64,000 bases of DNA from Levilinea sp. (GCA_029975215.1 JARKPO010000005.1:62001-126000); one strand, 5' to 3'; positions 15,569 to 24,511 are shown, counted from the stretch's first letter. The notes: generated by a model not told the origin, from the sequence alone. Program-made: numbers and translations.

Positions 15569-15955
15569 ATGGATAATGCAGAATTCTCAAAAGAGCAGGT
15601 GACAGATTTAGCCCGCTGGCTGAAGGTGCTCGCCGAACCCAATCGACTGCTGCTTCTGGAGCAGATCATTGAGGGGGTGCAGTGTAACTGCGAGTTGGGG
15701 AATGCGCTACAACTTGCGCCAAACCTGATTTCTCACCACCTGAGTGTTTTGCGTGAAGTGGGGCTAGTCAATGTCGAACGGGATCCAAAGGATGCGCGAT
15801 GGGTATATTACTCAATCAATTTGAAGGCATTTGAGGATTTCCGGCAAACTTTTAACACCTTCTTTGACCCAGATCGCATTCAATCCCGCCGCGTTATCTG
15901 TGGCCCCCAGGCATTTGAAAACCTACGCTTTGGCATCGAAAAACGTACTGATTGA
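15569..15955 (+). CDS. arsR: ArsR-family arsenical repressor
   Basis: A 128-residue winged-helix repressor starting MDNAEFSKEQVTDL at an ATG with an AGAAAGGA site; the frame is open eight codons further upstream but without support. The helix-turn-helix reads LGNALQLAPNLISHHLSVLR. Cys39 and Cys41 in QCNCELG form a CxC pair at the start of the DNA-binding region, a plausible As(III) site. It is the first gene of the arsD-arsA cassette and should repress it until arsenite or antimonite binds. The AT-rich stretch before the gene (15510-15550) probably contains the promoter. Confidence 0.88.
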   Translation: MDNAEFSKEQVTDLARWLKVLAEPNRLLLLEQIIEGVQCNCELGNALQLAPNLISHHLSVLREVGLVNVERDPKDARWVYYSINLKAFEDFRQTFNTFFDPDRIQSRRVICGPQAFENLRFGIEKRTD

Positions 15956-15996
15956 ACGTTTTTTAGCCTTGATACTTCAATGGAGATAGAAATAAT

Positions 15997-16362
15997 ATGA
16001 GTGAAAATAGTCAGAATTTCAAACGCGCTTTCACGTTTTCAAAACCAGGGACTCGCCCAGATGTTGAAATCTTCGATCCACCCATGTGCTGCCCAACCGG
16101 TCTTTGCGGGCCGACCCTGGACCAGACCTTATTGGATCTCAACGAAACCATTTTGAGGCTGCAGCAGGAAGGCTACCAGGTGACCCGTTACCAGATGGCC
16201 TCGAATCCTCAGGCCTTCCTAGGGAACGCGCAAGTAATGCGACTGGTGCGCGAGAAAGAGATGGCGGCGTTGCCGATCGTGGTAGTGCGGGGTGAAATCG
16301 TTGCCGAGGGGAAGTATCCGGGTATCTTTGAGATCTTGGGCAAGTTGAATCGTGGAAAGTAA
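15997..16362 (+). CDS. arsD: ArsD arsenical metallochaperone
   Basis: A 121-residue ArsD. The key element is FDPPMCCPTGLCGP (about 26-39), giving the CC-x4-C arrangement that binds As(III) and hands it to ArsA in characterised ArsD proteins. The rest is the usual thioredoxin-like fold: TILRLQQEGYQVTRYQMASNP and LPIVVVRGEIVAEGKYP. There are about 20 extra residues at the N terminus. It overlaps the region before arsA, with the arsA ATG two bases after its stop codon. Confidence 0.93.
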   Translation: MSENSQNFKRAFTFSKPGTRPDVEIFDPPMCCPTGLCGPTLDQTLLDLNETILRLQQEGYQVTRYQMASNPQAFLGNAQVMRLVREKEMAALPIVVVRGEIVAEGKYPGIFEILGKLNRGK

Positions 16363-16363
16363 T

Positions 16364-18235
16364 ATGGCAACTTCCTATCTCTTTTTCTCGGGCAAAGGTG
16401 GGGTCGGAAAGACCTCGATGGCCTGCACGCACGCGGTCCGGCTGGCAGAGCAGGGCCAGAAAACCCTGATTGTGACCACCGACCCGGCCTCCAACCTGGC
16501 AGACGTCTTTGAGCAGTCGATAGGCCACCAAATCACCGCGATCCAGGGCATCGCCAACCTGTGGGCCATGGAGATCGACCCCGATAAAGCTACGCAGGAG
16601 TACATCGACCGGGCCATGGCGCCCCTGCGCGCTGCCTTCCCACCCCAAATTGTGCAGGTGATGGAAGAACAGATGAGCGGCCCATGCACCGCGGAAGTTG
16701 CCGCTTTCGACCGCTTCACCGACTTTCTCGAGGCTCCTGAAAAGGATGCTTTGGTTTTCGACGTGGTCATCTTTGACACAGCCCCAACCGGCCACACGAT
16801 CCGCCTGCTGGAACTGCCGGCGGAATGGAGCCAGTCGATCGACGCCGCCAGCGCGGGCAGCGGGCAAACCTGCCTGGGACCTGCTGCAGCGATCCAGGAT
16901 GCCAAGCACAAATATGAGCGTGCACTGGCGGCCATGCGCGAGAGCGATCAGACCAGCTTTATCTTTGTCCTGCACCCAGAAGCGATATCAATCAAGGAAA
17001 CCCGGCGAGCTATCAGCGAGCTAAGCAAGTTAGGCATCCATAACTACCGCCTGATCGTCAATGGCGTTATTCCACCCGAAGGCACGCAGAACGCGCTCTT
17101 TGCTGCCCGGGCGGAAATGCAGTCCCATTACCTGGAACAGATTAAAAAGGATCTGCCCTATTCCAAGCAATTCATGACTTTGTTGTCTGGGGAAATTAAA
17201 GGCATCCATCGGCTAAGCCAGGTTGCGAAAATCTTCTTTGATGGGAACCCCGCGGAGAAAACCTTTCAAGCGGAGGCGGTTGAGCCCCAGGTGATGCCCG
17301 TGATAACACCCCTGGCGGATGTGCGGTCGCGCCTGCAGCCGAACGGCCACCAACGCACGGTGTTTTTTGCCGGTAAAGGCGGCGTGGGCAAAACGGTTGC
17401 TTCCTGCATCACGGCCGTCTGGCTGGCACGGCAGGGATACAAAACGCTCCTCTTAACCACTGATCCAGCAGCGCATCTGGGCGATGTCCTCGACAGCCCG
17501 GTGGGTGACGAAATCGCGCCGGTAGCCGGCCAGCCCAATTTGTGGGCGGTCAAGATTGACCCAAAAGCCGCGGCGGAAACCTATAAGACGCGCATCCTCG
17601 AAGATGCCCGCCGGCGCGGACGGCCGGAAAGCGCCATCGCCGTGATGGAAGAGGAGCTTAACTCACCCTGTACCGAGGAGATGGCAGCCTTCGATAAGTT
17701 CATTGAATATGCCTCTTTGAAGGAATGGCAGGCGGTGATTTTTGATACTGCTCCGACTGGCCATACCTTGCGCCTGCTGGAACTACCCGTGGATTGGTCG
17801 AAGCAGCTGGATGTAAAGATCTTTGCATCGGTCGATGCCACTGCTGCTGACGATGTGGCTAAGCAACGCTTTAGCAAAGTGATCGAGATGATGCGCGATC
17901 CACAGCAAAGCACGTTTGCCTTTGTGATGTACCCCGAAGCTACGCCTATTCTTGAAGCCTGGCGTGCTGCAAAAGAACTGAGCACCGTCGGGATCCGGCC
18001 AGGTCTGGTGGTCGCCAATCAAGTGATTCCAGCGCAGCAAGCCAATACGCCCTTCACCCATTCCCGCCGCGCCATGCAGGAGAAGTACCTGAGTGACATC
18101 GTGGATCGGTTTGGACTGCCGCTGGTACAAATTCCCCTCCAGCCGCAGGAAATCAAGGGGCTGGCCATGCTAGCCGAATTAGGTGAGCAAATTTATCAAA
18201 ACGACTTTGCTGTTGAAAATACAATAGGTCAGTAA
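16364..18235 (+). CDS. arsA: Duplicated ArsA arsenite-activated ATPase
   Basis: A 623-residue protein with two homologous ATPase halves. Each has a deviant P-loop (SGKGGVGKT near residue 8 and AGKGGVGKT near 335), a DTAPTGHT switch II region, and a cysteine in the metal region (GPCTAEVAAF and SPCTEEMAAF). This is the classical A1-A2 ArsA layout. It should be activated by As(III)/Sb(III) delivered by ArsD and energise an arsenite pump in the membrane. No ArsB or Acr3 gene is found here, so the pump must lie elsewhere or be replaced. The start at 16364 follows GGAAAG. Confidence 0.94.
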   Translation: MATSYLFFSGKGGVGKTSMACTHAVRLAEQGQKTLIVTTDPASNLADVFEQSIGHQITAIQGIANLWAMEIDPDKATQEYIDRAMAPLRAAFPPQIVQVMEEQMSGPCTAEVAAFDRFTDFLEAPEKDALVFDVVIFDTAPTGHTIRLLELPAEWSQSIDAASAGSGQTCLGPAAAIQDAKHKYERALAAMRESDQTSFIFVLHPEAISIKETRRAISELSKLGIHNYRLIVNGVIPPEGTQNALFAARAEMQSHYLEQIKKDLPYSKQFMTLLSGEIKGIHRLSQVAKIFFDGNPAEKTFQAEAVEPQVMPVITPLADVRSRLQPNGHQRTVFFAGKGGVGKTVASCITAVWLARQGYKTLLLTTDPAAHLGDVLDSPVGDEIAPVAGQPNLWAVKIDPKAAAETYKTRILEDARRRGRPESAIAVMEEELNSPCTEEMAAFDKFIEYASLKEWQAVIFDTAPTGHTLRLLELPVDWSKQLDVKIFASVDATAADDVAKQRFSKVIEMMRDPQQSTFAFVMYPEATPILEAWRAAKELSTVGIRPGLVVANQVIPAQQANTPFTHSRRAMQEKYLSDIVDRFGLPLVQIPLQPQEIKGLAMLAELGEQIYQNDFAVENTIGQ

Positions 18236-18249
18236 AAAGGAGCCTCAGA

Positions 18250-18654
18250 ATGGTCGAAACAACCTGGAATGATTTAGAAGTTGCTTCCAAAGAAGTGGTG
18301 ATGCAAGCTGCCAGGCAGTTTGCCGAGGTCCTTGCGGAAGCGCCGCAATTTCAGGCGTTTGAACAGGCCCTCTTCACCTTCCGACAGGATGCGGAAGCTC
18401 AAAGCGCCATTCAGGAATTTCAGAAAAAGCAGGCTTCTTTGAAAGCACTGTTGATGTTGAATGCAGTGAGCGCTGAGGATCGCCAGGAACTTCAGACTCT
18501 CCTCGACCGGGTCAACCAGCAGCCATCCGTCATTGCCTACAACCAGGCACAAGGAGCATTGGTGGCTTTGTCCCAAGAGCTTGGCGATCTGTTATCGAAG
18601 GCCATCGGGCTGGATTATGCCAGTGTCTGCCGGACAGGAGGCTGCTGTGGCTAA
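18250..18654 (+). CDS. YlbF-family protein with cysteine-rich tail
   Basis: A 134-residue all-helical protein of the YlbF/YmcA type (FRQDAEAQSAIQEFQKKQ and NAQ/NQ-rich helices), with the distinctive C terminus VCRTGGCCG. YlbF proteins in other bacteria are small helical adaptors; the vicinal cysteine tail is not part of the usual fold and resembles a soft-metal-binding site. It sits 14 bases after arsA with its own AAGGAG site and is followed by a second copy. The position suggests an accessory role in As(III) binding or transfer; that is inference. Confidence 0.75.
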   Translation: MVETTWNDLEVASKEVVMQAARQFAEVLAEAPQFQAFEQALFTFRQDAEAQSAIQEFQKKQASLKALLMLNAVSAEDRQELQTLLDRVNQQPSVIAYNQAQGALVALSQELGDLLSKAIGLDYASVCRTGGCCG

Positions 18655-18664
18655 GGAGATCGAA

Positions 18665-19054
18665 ATGACATCGAACATCGCCGGGGTTTCCATCACCTTA
18701 CTGGAAGCAACGTCCAGTCTGGCGGAAAATTTGACCCAATCTGAACCATTTCTGCGCTATATAGCCGCAGTACAAAGGTTGCATGCAGATCCGCAGGCGA
18801 TGCAATTGCTTTCTGACCTTTCTGCATTGCAGCAGAAAATTCGGAGGCAGCAAAATACAGGCGCTATTTCTCAAGTAGACCTGACGCAGCTGCGCGCACT
18901 ACAAAGCGCGGTCGGCACAAATGAAACCATTCAGGACCATCTGATGACGCAGGAACTAGCTGTCGCCTTCTTGCGCGAAGTGAATCAGGAGATCAGCCAA
19001 CAGTTGGGCGTGGATTTTGCCTCACTTGCCCGCCGTTCCAGCGGCTGTTGCTGA
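18665..19054 (+). CDS. Second YlbF-like protein with C-terminal cysteine pair
   Basis: A 129-residue helical protein (SEPFLRYIAAVQRLHADPQA, then DLSALQQKIRRQQ), homologous in layout to the preceding gene and ending SSGCC. The start at 18665 has AAGGAG eight bases upstream; the longer open frame runs inside the previous gene and is rejected. The two tandem copies share the pattern of a helical body plus a vicinal Cys tail but little direct identity, so the duplication is old. A metal or thiol-related partner role for ArsA is possible. Confidence 0.72.
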   Translation: MTSNIAGVSITLLEATSSLAENLTQSEPFLRYIAAVQRLHADPQAMQLLSDLSALQQKIRRQQNTGAISQVDLTQLRALQSAVGTNETIQDHLMTQELAVAFLREVNQEISQQLGVDFASLARRSSGCC

Positions 19055-19081
19055 GCAAGCGGATCGGAGAGGAGGTGCTCT

Positions 19082-19354
19082 GTGCATCAGGTTGTTATCA
19101 TCGGCGCGCCGGTGGCCTGCAAAGAAGGCATTCAAGAAACCTGGCGGGAGGTAGCCGAGTGGGCAGCTGGGCAGATCAAAGCAAGGTATGGGAATGAAGT
19201 CACCGTTCGGTACCATGATTTGTTTGACCCTGAATGCCCAGCGCTTCCAGACGAGGGTCAATTGCCAGTCGTTATAATAGATGGAATTGTAATTAGCTGT
19301 GGCGGAAAAATATCGATCCCACTTATCTGCAAAACGATCGATCAATCGCATTAA
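19082..19354 (+). CDS. Small thioredoxin-fold protein of the ars cassette
   Basis: A 90-residue protein that starts at a GTG, supported by a GAGGAGG site. It has a thioredoxin-like order of strands: VVIIGAPVAC, VTVRYHDLFDPECP, then LPVVIIDGIVISCGGKISIP with the cis-Pro-type LPVV and the CGGKIS turn. There is no CxxC pair; isolated cysteines lie at VAC, PEC, ISC and LIC. It closes the arsenic cassette, converges on the histidine kinase gene, and may bind or reduce metalloids. Confidence 0.7.
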   Translation: MHQVVIIGAPVACKEGIQETWREVAEWAAGQIKARYGNEVTVRYHDLFDPECPALPDEGQLPVVIIDGIVISCGGKISIPLICKTIDQSH

Positions 19355-19363
19355 AAGCTTGGT

Positions 19364-20860
19364 TTAAATATCACTATATGGCATTTGTATAGTAAAGCAG
19401 GTCCCGCCTTTTTCTTGCACTGAATTAGAATAAACCGGAGACTTGACCAACACCTTTCCACCATGCGCTTCCACTAGCTGCTTGACAATCGCCAGTCCGA
19501 TCCCCGATCCGCCACTGCTTCGACTGCGTGACTTATCTGCCCGGTAAAAACGATCAAACACATAGGGGAGGTCCTCAACGGCAATGCCTCGGCCGGTGTC
19601 CGTAACATTCAGGATCGCTTCCCCATCCTTTTGAGATGCGTGGACGACAATTTCCCCATTTTCCGGCGTGTATCGCAGCGCGTTCGAAATCAGGTTTCGA
19701 AGTACCATATTCATCCTATCGGCGTCTACGAATACCGGCGGTAAGCCATCCGCCACGTCTGTCACGAGATTAACCTTCTGTTCGGCAGCCTGCATCTGGA
19801 ACCCTTCGATAGCTAGTTCGACGATCCGTCTGGCAGGGACCATCGTTTTTTCGAGCTTCAACTGGCCAGCCTCCGCCAGGGACAGCAAGCGCAGATCGGC
19901 GATCAGGCGGGAAAGCAAATCGACCTCATCGCGTAGTGAAGCGATTTCTTCCGGGCTGGATGGCAGGACCCCATCCAGCATTCCTTCCAAATTTGCCTGC
20001 AGGATGGTGACTGGCGTGCGTAATTCGTGGGCGATGTCCGCGATCATGCTCTGGCGCAGGTGCTGGTCGCGTTCCAAGGAATCGGCCATTTGATTGAAGG
20101 TGCGCGCCAGGGTGCCAACTTCATCATTGGATTTTACCGGAACACGCTGGTGGAGCTTGCCGTTCGCAATGTTTGAAGCGGCCTCGGTTACCGTCCGGAT
20201 CGGCGAGACAATTTGCCTGAACAGGAAAAATCCTAGAAGAAGCCCTAAAATGCCGGTCATTAATCCAGTGATCCAGGTCGTTCGCTGGACCGCATTGAGA
20301 AAATTGGCGCTAATCGAATTGCTGGCCGGTGTGCTGGAGACGGCTAGCAGGGTTCCAACTGGCTGTGAATTGACTTGCAGTGGAATGCCGGCCTGCAGAT
20401 CATTGGCGGAGAGTTGCTGGTTCACCGCAGTTTGGGCGGTATCAGCGATGACCTTACCCTGGTTATCTGCCAGGATCAGGCGTACATCCATTATCCCCCA
20501 CATGTCGCCCATCATGCTGCTTGACCCCATCCAGTCTTGCATTCCCCCGTTCCACATCCCGTTATCGCCCATCATGCTTGGTCCCATGCGTTCCGATGGG
20601 GAAGTGGTTTCCCCGGTTCCACCCATCATCATTGAACTGGAATTGCCCAGGTACTGATCCACGCCCTGCCAGGTGCCATTTTGCGCATAATAACTGGCCA
20701 GCGAAGGCGCCAGGCGTGCTGCCCAGGCCTGTCCGGTAGTCGTCACATACTGGCTGAACTGGCTTTGTGTGAGTTGGTTGATCAACAGCGAATTGACTAC
20801 GATCCCCAGTAGGATCACGCCGGCGAATGCACTGACCAGTTTTACCCAAAGACTGCGCAT
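19364..20860 (-). CDS. Sensor histidine kinase with methionine-rich periplasmic domain
   Basis: A 498-residue kinase. It has one N-terminal membrane helix (about 7-28), an extracytoplasmic domain, a second helix near 205-225, a HAMP segment, a HisKA box with DIAHELRTP (phospho-His), then NLISNALRY, DTGRGIA and GSGIGLAI of the ATPase domain. Residues 77-124 contain 13 methionines, many as MM or with Gly, Asn, Asp and Trp; this looks like a Cu(I)/Ag(I)-binding sensor. The ATG at 20860 follows GAGGAAG; a GTG at 20875 overlaps the regulator stop and is an alternative. Its partner regulator is directly upstream. Confidence 0.92.
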   Translation of the reverse strand: MRSLWVKLVSAFAGVILLGIVVNSLLINQLTQSQFSQYVTTTGQAWAARLAPSLASYYAQNGTWQGVDQYLGNSSSMMMGGTGETTSPSERMGPSMMGDNGMWNGGMQDWMGSSSMMGDMWGIMDVRLILADNQGKVIADTAQTAVNQQLSANDLQAGIPLQVNSQPVGTLLAVSSTPASNSISANFLNAVQRTTWITGLMTGILGLLLGFFLFRQIVSPIRTVTEAASNIANGKLHQRVPVKSNDEVGTLARTFNQMADSLERDQHLRQSMIADIAHELRTPVTILQANLEGMLDGVLPSSPEEIASLRDEVDLLSRLIADLRLLSLAEAGQLKLEKTMVPARRIVELAIEGFQMQAAEQKVNLVTDVADGLPPVFVDADRMNMVLRNLISNALRYTPENGEIVVHASQKDGEAILNVTDTGRGIAVEDLPYVFDRFYRADKSRSRSSGGSGIGLAIVKQLVEAHGGKVLVKSPVYSNSVQEKGGTCFTIQMPYSDI

Positions 20861-20871
20861 GGCTTCCTCAA

Positions 20872-21552
20872 TCACGAAACGAATTTATACCCAACGCCAT
20901 AAACGGTCAGGATATAACGGGGACTGCGGGCATCATCGCCCAGTTTTGCGCGCAGGTTCTTGATATGTTGGTCTATCGCCCGCTCGTAACCTTCGTAGGC
21001 TGCATCCTGGGTGTTTTCTAGAAGCTGCAGGCGGGTAAAGACTTGCCCCGGGTGCTGGAGCAGAGTGGCCAGAAGGTCGAACTCAATCGGGGTCAGTTCC
21101 ACCGTTGTTCCATTGATCGCTGCCGCGTGCTGCTCGATACTCAAGGTGACCGGCCCGGCTTCCAGCATTCGGGGCGGCTGCACCTGCCCCTGGGTGCGTC
21201 GGAAGACCGCCCGAACCCGCGCTACCACTTCCCGCGGGCTAAAGGGTTTGGCGATATAGTCATCCGCGCCTAATTCCAACCCAACAATGCGATCGGTCTC
21301 TTCGCCCTGTGCGGTGAGCATGATGATCGGGACCCTGGACGTGCTACGGATCTGCCGGCAGATTTCCCAGCCGTCTTGATGCGGCAGCAAAATATCCAGG
21401 ATGACCAAATCCGGCCGTTCATGATGGAACGCTGGCATGGCCAGCGCCCCATCTTGGACGGATACAGTTTTGTACCCGGCCTGCTCCAGATAAAGCTTGA
21501 GGGTGCGGGTTATTTTCGCTTCATCGTCGATCAGCAAGATCTTTTCCGGCAT
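20872..21552 (-). CDS. OmpR-family response regulator
   Basis: A 226-residue regulator: receiver domain with LLIDDE near the start, phospho-acceptor Asp in LVILDILLP and the KPFSPRE loop, followed by a winged-helix output domain (IEFDLLATLLQHPGQVFTR to YILTVYGVGYKFV). It is paired with the Met-rich sensor kinase and overlaps or abuts it. An 18-base motif upstream (21576-21593) recurs before the Met-rich exported protein at 41430, suggesting autoregulation and a wider copper-type regulon. Confidence 0.94.
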   Translation of the reverse strand: MPEKILLIDDEAKITRTLKLYLEQAGYKTVSVQDGALAMPAFHHERPDLVILDILLPHQDGWEICRQIRSTSRVPIIMLTAQGEETDRIVGLELGADDYIAKPFSPREVVARVRAVFRRTQGQVQPPRMLEAGPVTLSIEQHAAAINGTTVELTPIEFDLLATLLQHPGQVFTRLQLLENTQDAAYEGYERAIDQHIKNLRAKLGDDARSPRYILTVYGVGYKFVS

Positions 21553-21575
21553 GTTTCCCTAAGCATACGCGATCA

Positions 21576-21593
21576 TTGTGTAGAAGTTATGAG
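21576..21593 (-). promoter_or_regulatory. Candidate response-regulator box
   Basis: Read toward the regulator gene, the site is CTCATAACTTCTACACAA. The site at 41359-41376 before the Met-rich protein matches it at 16 of 18 positions and has the same orientation. Both genes have Met-rich products or partners. Direct-repeat-like AT-rich boxes are usual for OmpR-type regulators. Confidence 0.55.
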
Positions 21594-21650
21594 GATGAGC
21601 TGTTGGCGCAGCGACTCCTGAAACGAATAACACAGATTCTCGCTAACCCT

Positions 21651-21989
21651 TCATCCTGCTTGCGGCATGACTGACTCTTCCAAACCGTATTTATCCCTTA
21701 ACTTCTGACGCAGCATTTCTACGCTTGGCCAGCCCTTTAATCCGTTTGGGGTAGCGTAGACCCGGCAGCTCATTGAAAAGCGATCCTGGTGCGTGGGCCA
21801 GAAATCAACACCCTCTACTTGGAAGGAAGGAGAGCCAAGAAACCGGTGATCCACCGCTTCCTGGCCAGTTGTCACCTTGATTAATTGCACGGATGCATCC
21901 AGTTTCTCTTCCGTGATCGCCGTTTTTAGATTCGTCAGCGCCTGTTGCCAGGATGGGCACCCGTCAAAGTACAGCAAATTGATTTTCAT
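21651..21989 (-). CDS. Thioredoxin-like protein of heavy-metal operons
   Basis: A 112-residue thioredoxin-fold protein beginning MKINLLYFDGCPSWQ. The single Cys in GCPSW replaces the usual CxxC, and a second Cys is in SMSCRVY. The strand-turn LGSPSFQVEGVDFWP gives the cis-Pro region. Proteins of this type are common beside mercury and other soft-metal resistance genes. It follows the P1B ATPase by 41 bases on the same strand and is probably co-transcribed with cmtR-like and ATPase genes. Confidence 0.75.
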   Translation of the reverse strand: MKINLLYFDGCPSWQQALTNLKTAITEEKLDASVQLIKVTTGQEAVDHRFLGSPSFQVEGVDFWPTHQDRFSMSCRVYATPNGLKGWPSVEMLRQKLRDKYGLEESVMPQAG

Positions 21990-22030
21990 CCGGTCGAATA
22001 CCTCTTTACATTTTCATTGTTCTGTTCCGC

Positions 22031-24121
22031 TCACTTCTGCCGTAAAAGCCGAGAAGAGTTTCCAAGAATACCCAGATCGGGGAGTGATTGAGCTGCTGCC
22101 GCCAGAATGGGCGGCAGAATGCCAATGGCAGCCAATGTCAGCCCAACGATGTTGTAGATCATCGTAAATCCCAGGTTCATTTTGACCACGCGCATGGTTC
22201 GCTGCGCAATTTGGAAGGCGCGTGGTAGCAGAGTCCAATCCTCTCGCATCAAAGCAATGTGGGCGGCTTCGATGGCTACATCGGTGCCACCGGCCCCCAT
22301 GGCAATACCCACATTCGCCTGTGCCAGGGCCGGCGCATCATTGACGCCGTCGCCGACCATCACGACGGTATGACCTTGCGTCTGGTACTCTTTGACAATG
22401 CGGATTTTATCCTCTGGGAGCAAGTTGGCGCGATAGTCAATCCCCAACTGTGCCGCAATGGCTGCCGCGGTGCGCTCGTTGTCGCCGGTCAGCAGCTCGA
22501 TTCTCCGCACCCCCATTCGTTTGAGTTCCGCTAACGCTGCCGGTGTTTCTGGCCGCAGAGTATCGGAGGCTGCCAATATTCCAGCCAGTTCCTGATTGGC
22601 ACGGACAAAGAGCAGCGTTTTGCCTTGCTTTTCCAACTCGGCTGCTGCAGCAGGGAGGGGTTGATCTCCCAGGATGCGCCAGCTGCCCACTTCAACCAGC
22701 GTTTCATCGACGCGGGCGCGCACACCGCGGCCTGGTTCTGCCACAAATTCTTGTGGTTCCAACAAGCGCAAGTCTTGATCGCGGGCCGCCCGGCGCACAG
22801 CCTCCGCCAAGGGATGTTCGGAATAGCGTTCCGCCGAAGCAGCCAGGGTGAGCAGGCGTTCCTCGCTCAACCCATTTAAGCGGACCACATCCGTCAGGCG
22901 TGGTTTACCGGTGGTAAGCGTACCGGTTTTGTCGATGAGCACCGTATCGGCTTTGGCCAACAGTTCGATGTAACGGCCGCCCTTGATTAGCAGGCCGTGT
23001 TTCGCCGCGGCGCCGATGGAAGCCAGCATGGCGATCGGAGTTGCCAGGGCAAATGAGCAGGAGCAAGCCACCAGCAACACCGCGGCTGTCGAGAGGGGAT
23101 TGCGGGTGACCAGGTAAGTGATCAAGGCAATGCCGGCCACAACCGGCAGATAATACGTGGCAAACCGGTCACCGATGCGCTGCACCTCGGCCCGGTTGGA
23201 TTCGGCTTCCTCGACCATGCGTACAACCCGGCCAAATGTGGTATCGGGACCTACCAGGGTGGTTTTCACGCGCAGGCTGCCCATCTGGGCGATCGTTGCA
23301 GCGAAGACCTTCGCGCCCTGGCTGGCTTCGACAGGCATCGACTCACCGGTTATGGCAGCCTGGTTGATGGTCGCCTGGCCATCCAAGACAACCCCGTCGA
23401 CCGGGATCTTCTCCCCAGGCCGAACGATGACCACATCACCTGGCTGCACTTCGCTGATCGGCACGTCTACTTCGCTGCCATCCCGTTCCAGCCGGGCCGT
23501 TTGTGGGGCCATAGCGGTCAGGTCGCGGACGGCTTTGCGGGCGCGGTCGGTAGTGAACTTTTCGGCGTAATCCCCCACGCGCATGAAGAAGACGACCACC
23601 GCCGCGGTGGCCCATTCGCCAACCGCCAGCGCCGCGATGACACCCACGGTCATCAGGGTATGCGAAATGACCTGCCGGCGCAGGGTGGCCTGGATCACGT
23701 TTTTAAAGACCGGGTAGCCAAAAACCAACACCAGCGCAAAACCCACCGGCCAGGGCACCAGCTCGGTAATCTTCTCGAACCAGCCTAACCATTCGCCAAA
23801 GACGACTATAAATAGCACCACGCCGAAGACGATGCCAAACACAGTCAGAACCGGTCGGGTAAAGTCTTGGAGCGTGTGGGCAGGCGGTGTTGGATCGGGC
23901 ACACTTTCCGGTACTTTATAGCCAGCCCCGGCAACGGCTTTGCGGATCATGGGGAGATCGACCAGGGTCGGATCAAACTGGATGGTTGCCTTCTCGGCGG
24001 CCAGAAGCACATTCACCGACTTGACGCCAGGCAGTTCCTGGATCGCGTGCTGCACATGCTGGGTACATTCGGTACAATCCATCCCCTTGACGGGAACTTC
24101 CATAGTCCTCAGATTAGCCAT
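22031..24121 (-). CDS. P1B-type heavy-metal ATPase with CSC membrane motif
   Basis: A 696-residue metal-exporting ATPase. It has one N-terminal HMA domain with GMDCTEC, eight expected membrane helices, the actuator TGES (about 259-262), phosphorylation DKTGT at Asp397, and GDGVNDAPAL near the end. The membrane metal-site motif reads ACSCSFALATP (Cys353-Ser-Cys355), with Ser in place of the usual central Pro of CPC. The regulator overlapping it is CmtR-like, which suggests Cd(II)/Pb(II) or a related soft metal, though the unusual motif makes specificity uncertain. The start overlaps the regulator stop by eight bases. Confidence 0.93.
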   Translation of the reverse strand: MANLRTMEVPVKGMDCTECTQHVQHAIQELPGVKSVNVLLAAEKATIQFDPTLVDLPMIRKAVAGAGYKVPESVPDPTPPAHTLQDFTRPVLTVFGIVFGVVLFIVVFGEWLGWFEKITELVPWPVGFALVLVFGYPVFKNVIQATLRRQVISHTLMTVGVIAALAVGEWATAAVVVFFMRVGDYAEKFTTDRARKAVRDLTAMAPQTARLERDGSEVDVPISEVQPGDVVIVRPGEKIPVDGVVLDGQATINQAAITGESMPVEASQGAKVFAATIAQMGSLRVKTTLVGPDTTFGRVVRMVEEAESNRAEVQRIGDRFATYYLPVVAGIALITYLVTRNPLSTAAVLLVACSCSFALATPIAMLASIGAAAKHGLLIKGGRYIELLAKADTVLIDKTGTLTTGKPRLTDVVRLNGLSEERLLTLAASAERYSEHPLAEAVRRAARDQDLRLLEPQEFVAEPGRGVRARVDETLVEVGSWRILGDQPLPAAAAELEKQGKTLLFVRANQELAGILAASDTLRPETPAALAELKRMGVRRIELLTGDNERTAAAIAAQLGIDYRANLLPEDKIRIVKEYQTQGHTVVMVGDGVNDAPALAQANVGIAMGAGGTDVAIEAAHIALMREDWTLLPRAFQIAQRTMRVVKMNLGFTMIYNIVGLTLAAIGILPPILAAAAQSLPDLGILGNSSRLLRQK

Positions 24122-24491
24122 TAATTTGCTCCTTGGGTAAATCTACCGCTAATTCATCCTCGCTGTCATAACGGGTGCATTCGTAGACCCCCCTGGCGAC
24201 ATCCGCCAGAAGGCTGCTGGTCAGGTTTAGGATTTCGTTGACGCGCGGGTCGCTCAACTGGTAAATCACAAACTTGCCCTGCGATTGGGTACTGACCAAA
24301 CCGCAGTCGCGTAGACAACTCAGGTGGCTCGAAACGTTGGGTTGGCTTAATCCAGTCGCCATGACGATTTCATTGACTTTCCTGGGACCATCTAATAAGG
24401 TTTCCAGGATTGAAAGCCGAGATGGGTCGCTAAACCCCCGCATTAATTTTGCCTTCGTGAATAAAGCGGTCTTGTCAGTAATTGCAACCAT
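24114..24491 (-). CDS. CmtR-like ArsR-family Cd/Pb-type repressor
   Basis: A 125-residue winged-helix repressor with helix-turn-helix VMATGLSQPNVSSHLSCLR. Cys59 and Cys63 (SCLRDCGLV) plus Cys105 (YECTRY) match the spacing of the three metal-binding cysteines of mycobacterial CmtR (57, 61, 102). It should release the promoter on Cd(II) or Pb(II). It is coupled to the P1B ATPase. A near-perfect palindrome lies 21-36 bases upstream (24512-24527). A close paralogue stands at 37156. Confidence 0.9.
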   Translation of the reverse strand: MVAITDKTALFTKAKLMRGFSDPSRLSILETLLDGPRKVNEIVMATGLSQPNVSSHLSCLRDCGLVSTQSQGKFVIYQLSDPRVNEILNLTSSLLADVARGVYECTRYDSEDELAVDLPKEQING

Positions 24492-24511
24492 GTGTTCCTC
24501 ACGATCGTCAT

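Noticed and set aside
16139..16975. 278-codon minus-strand frame opposite arsD/arsA
   Set aside because: Antisense shadow of well-supported genes; composition follows the codon pattern of arsA.
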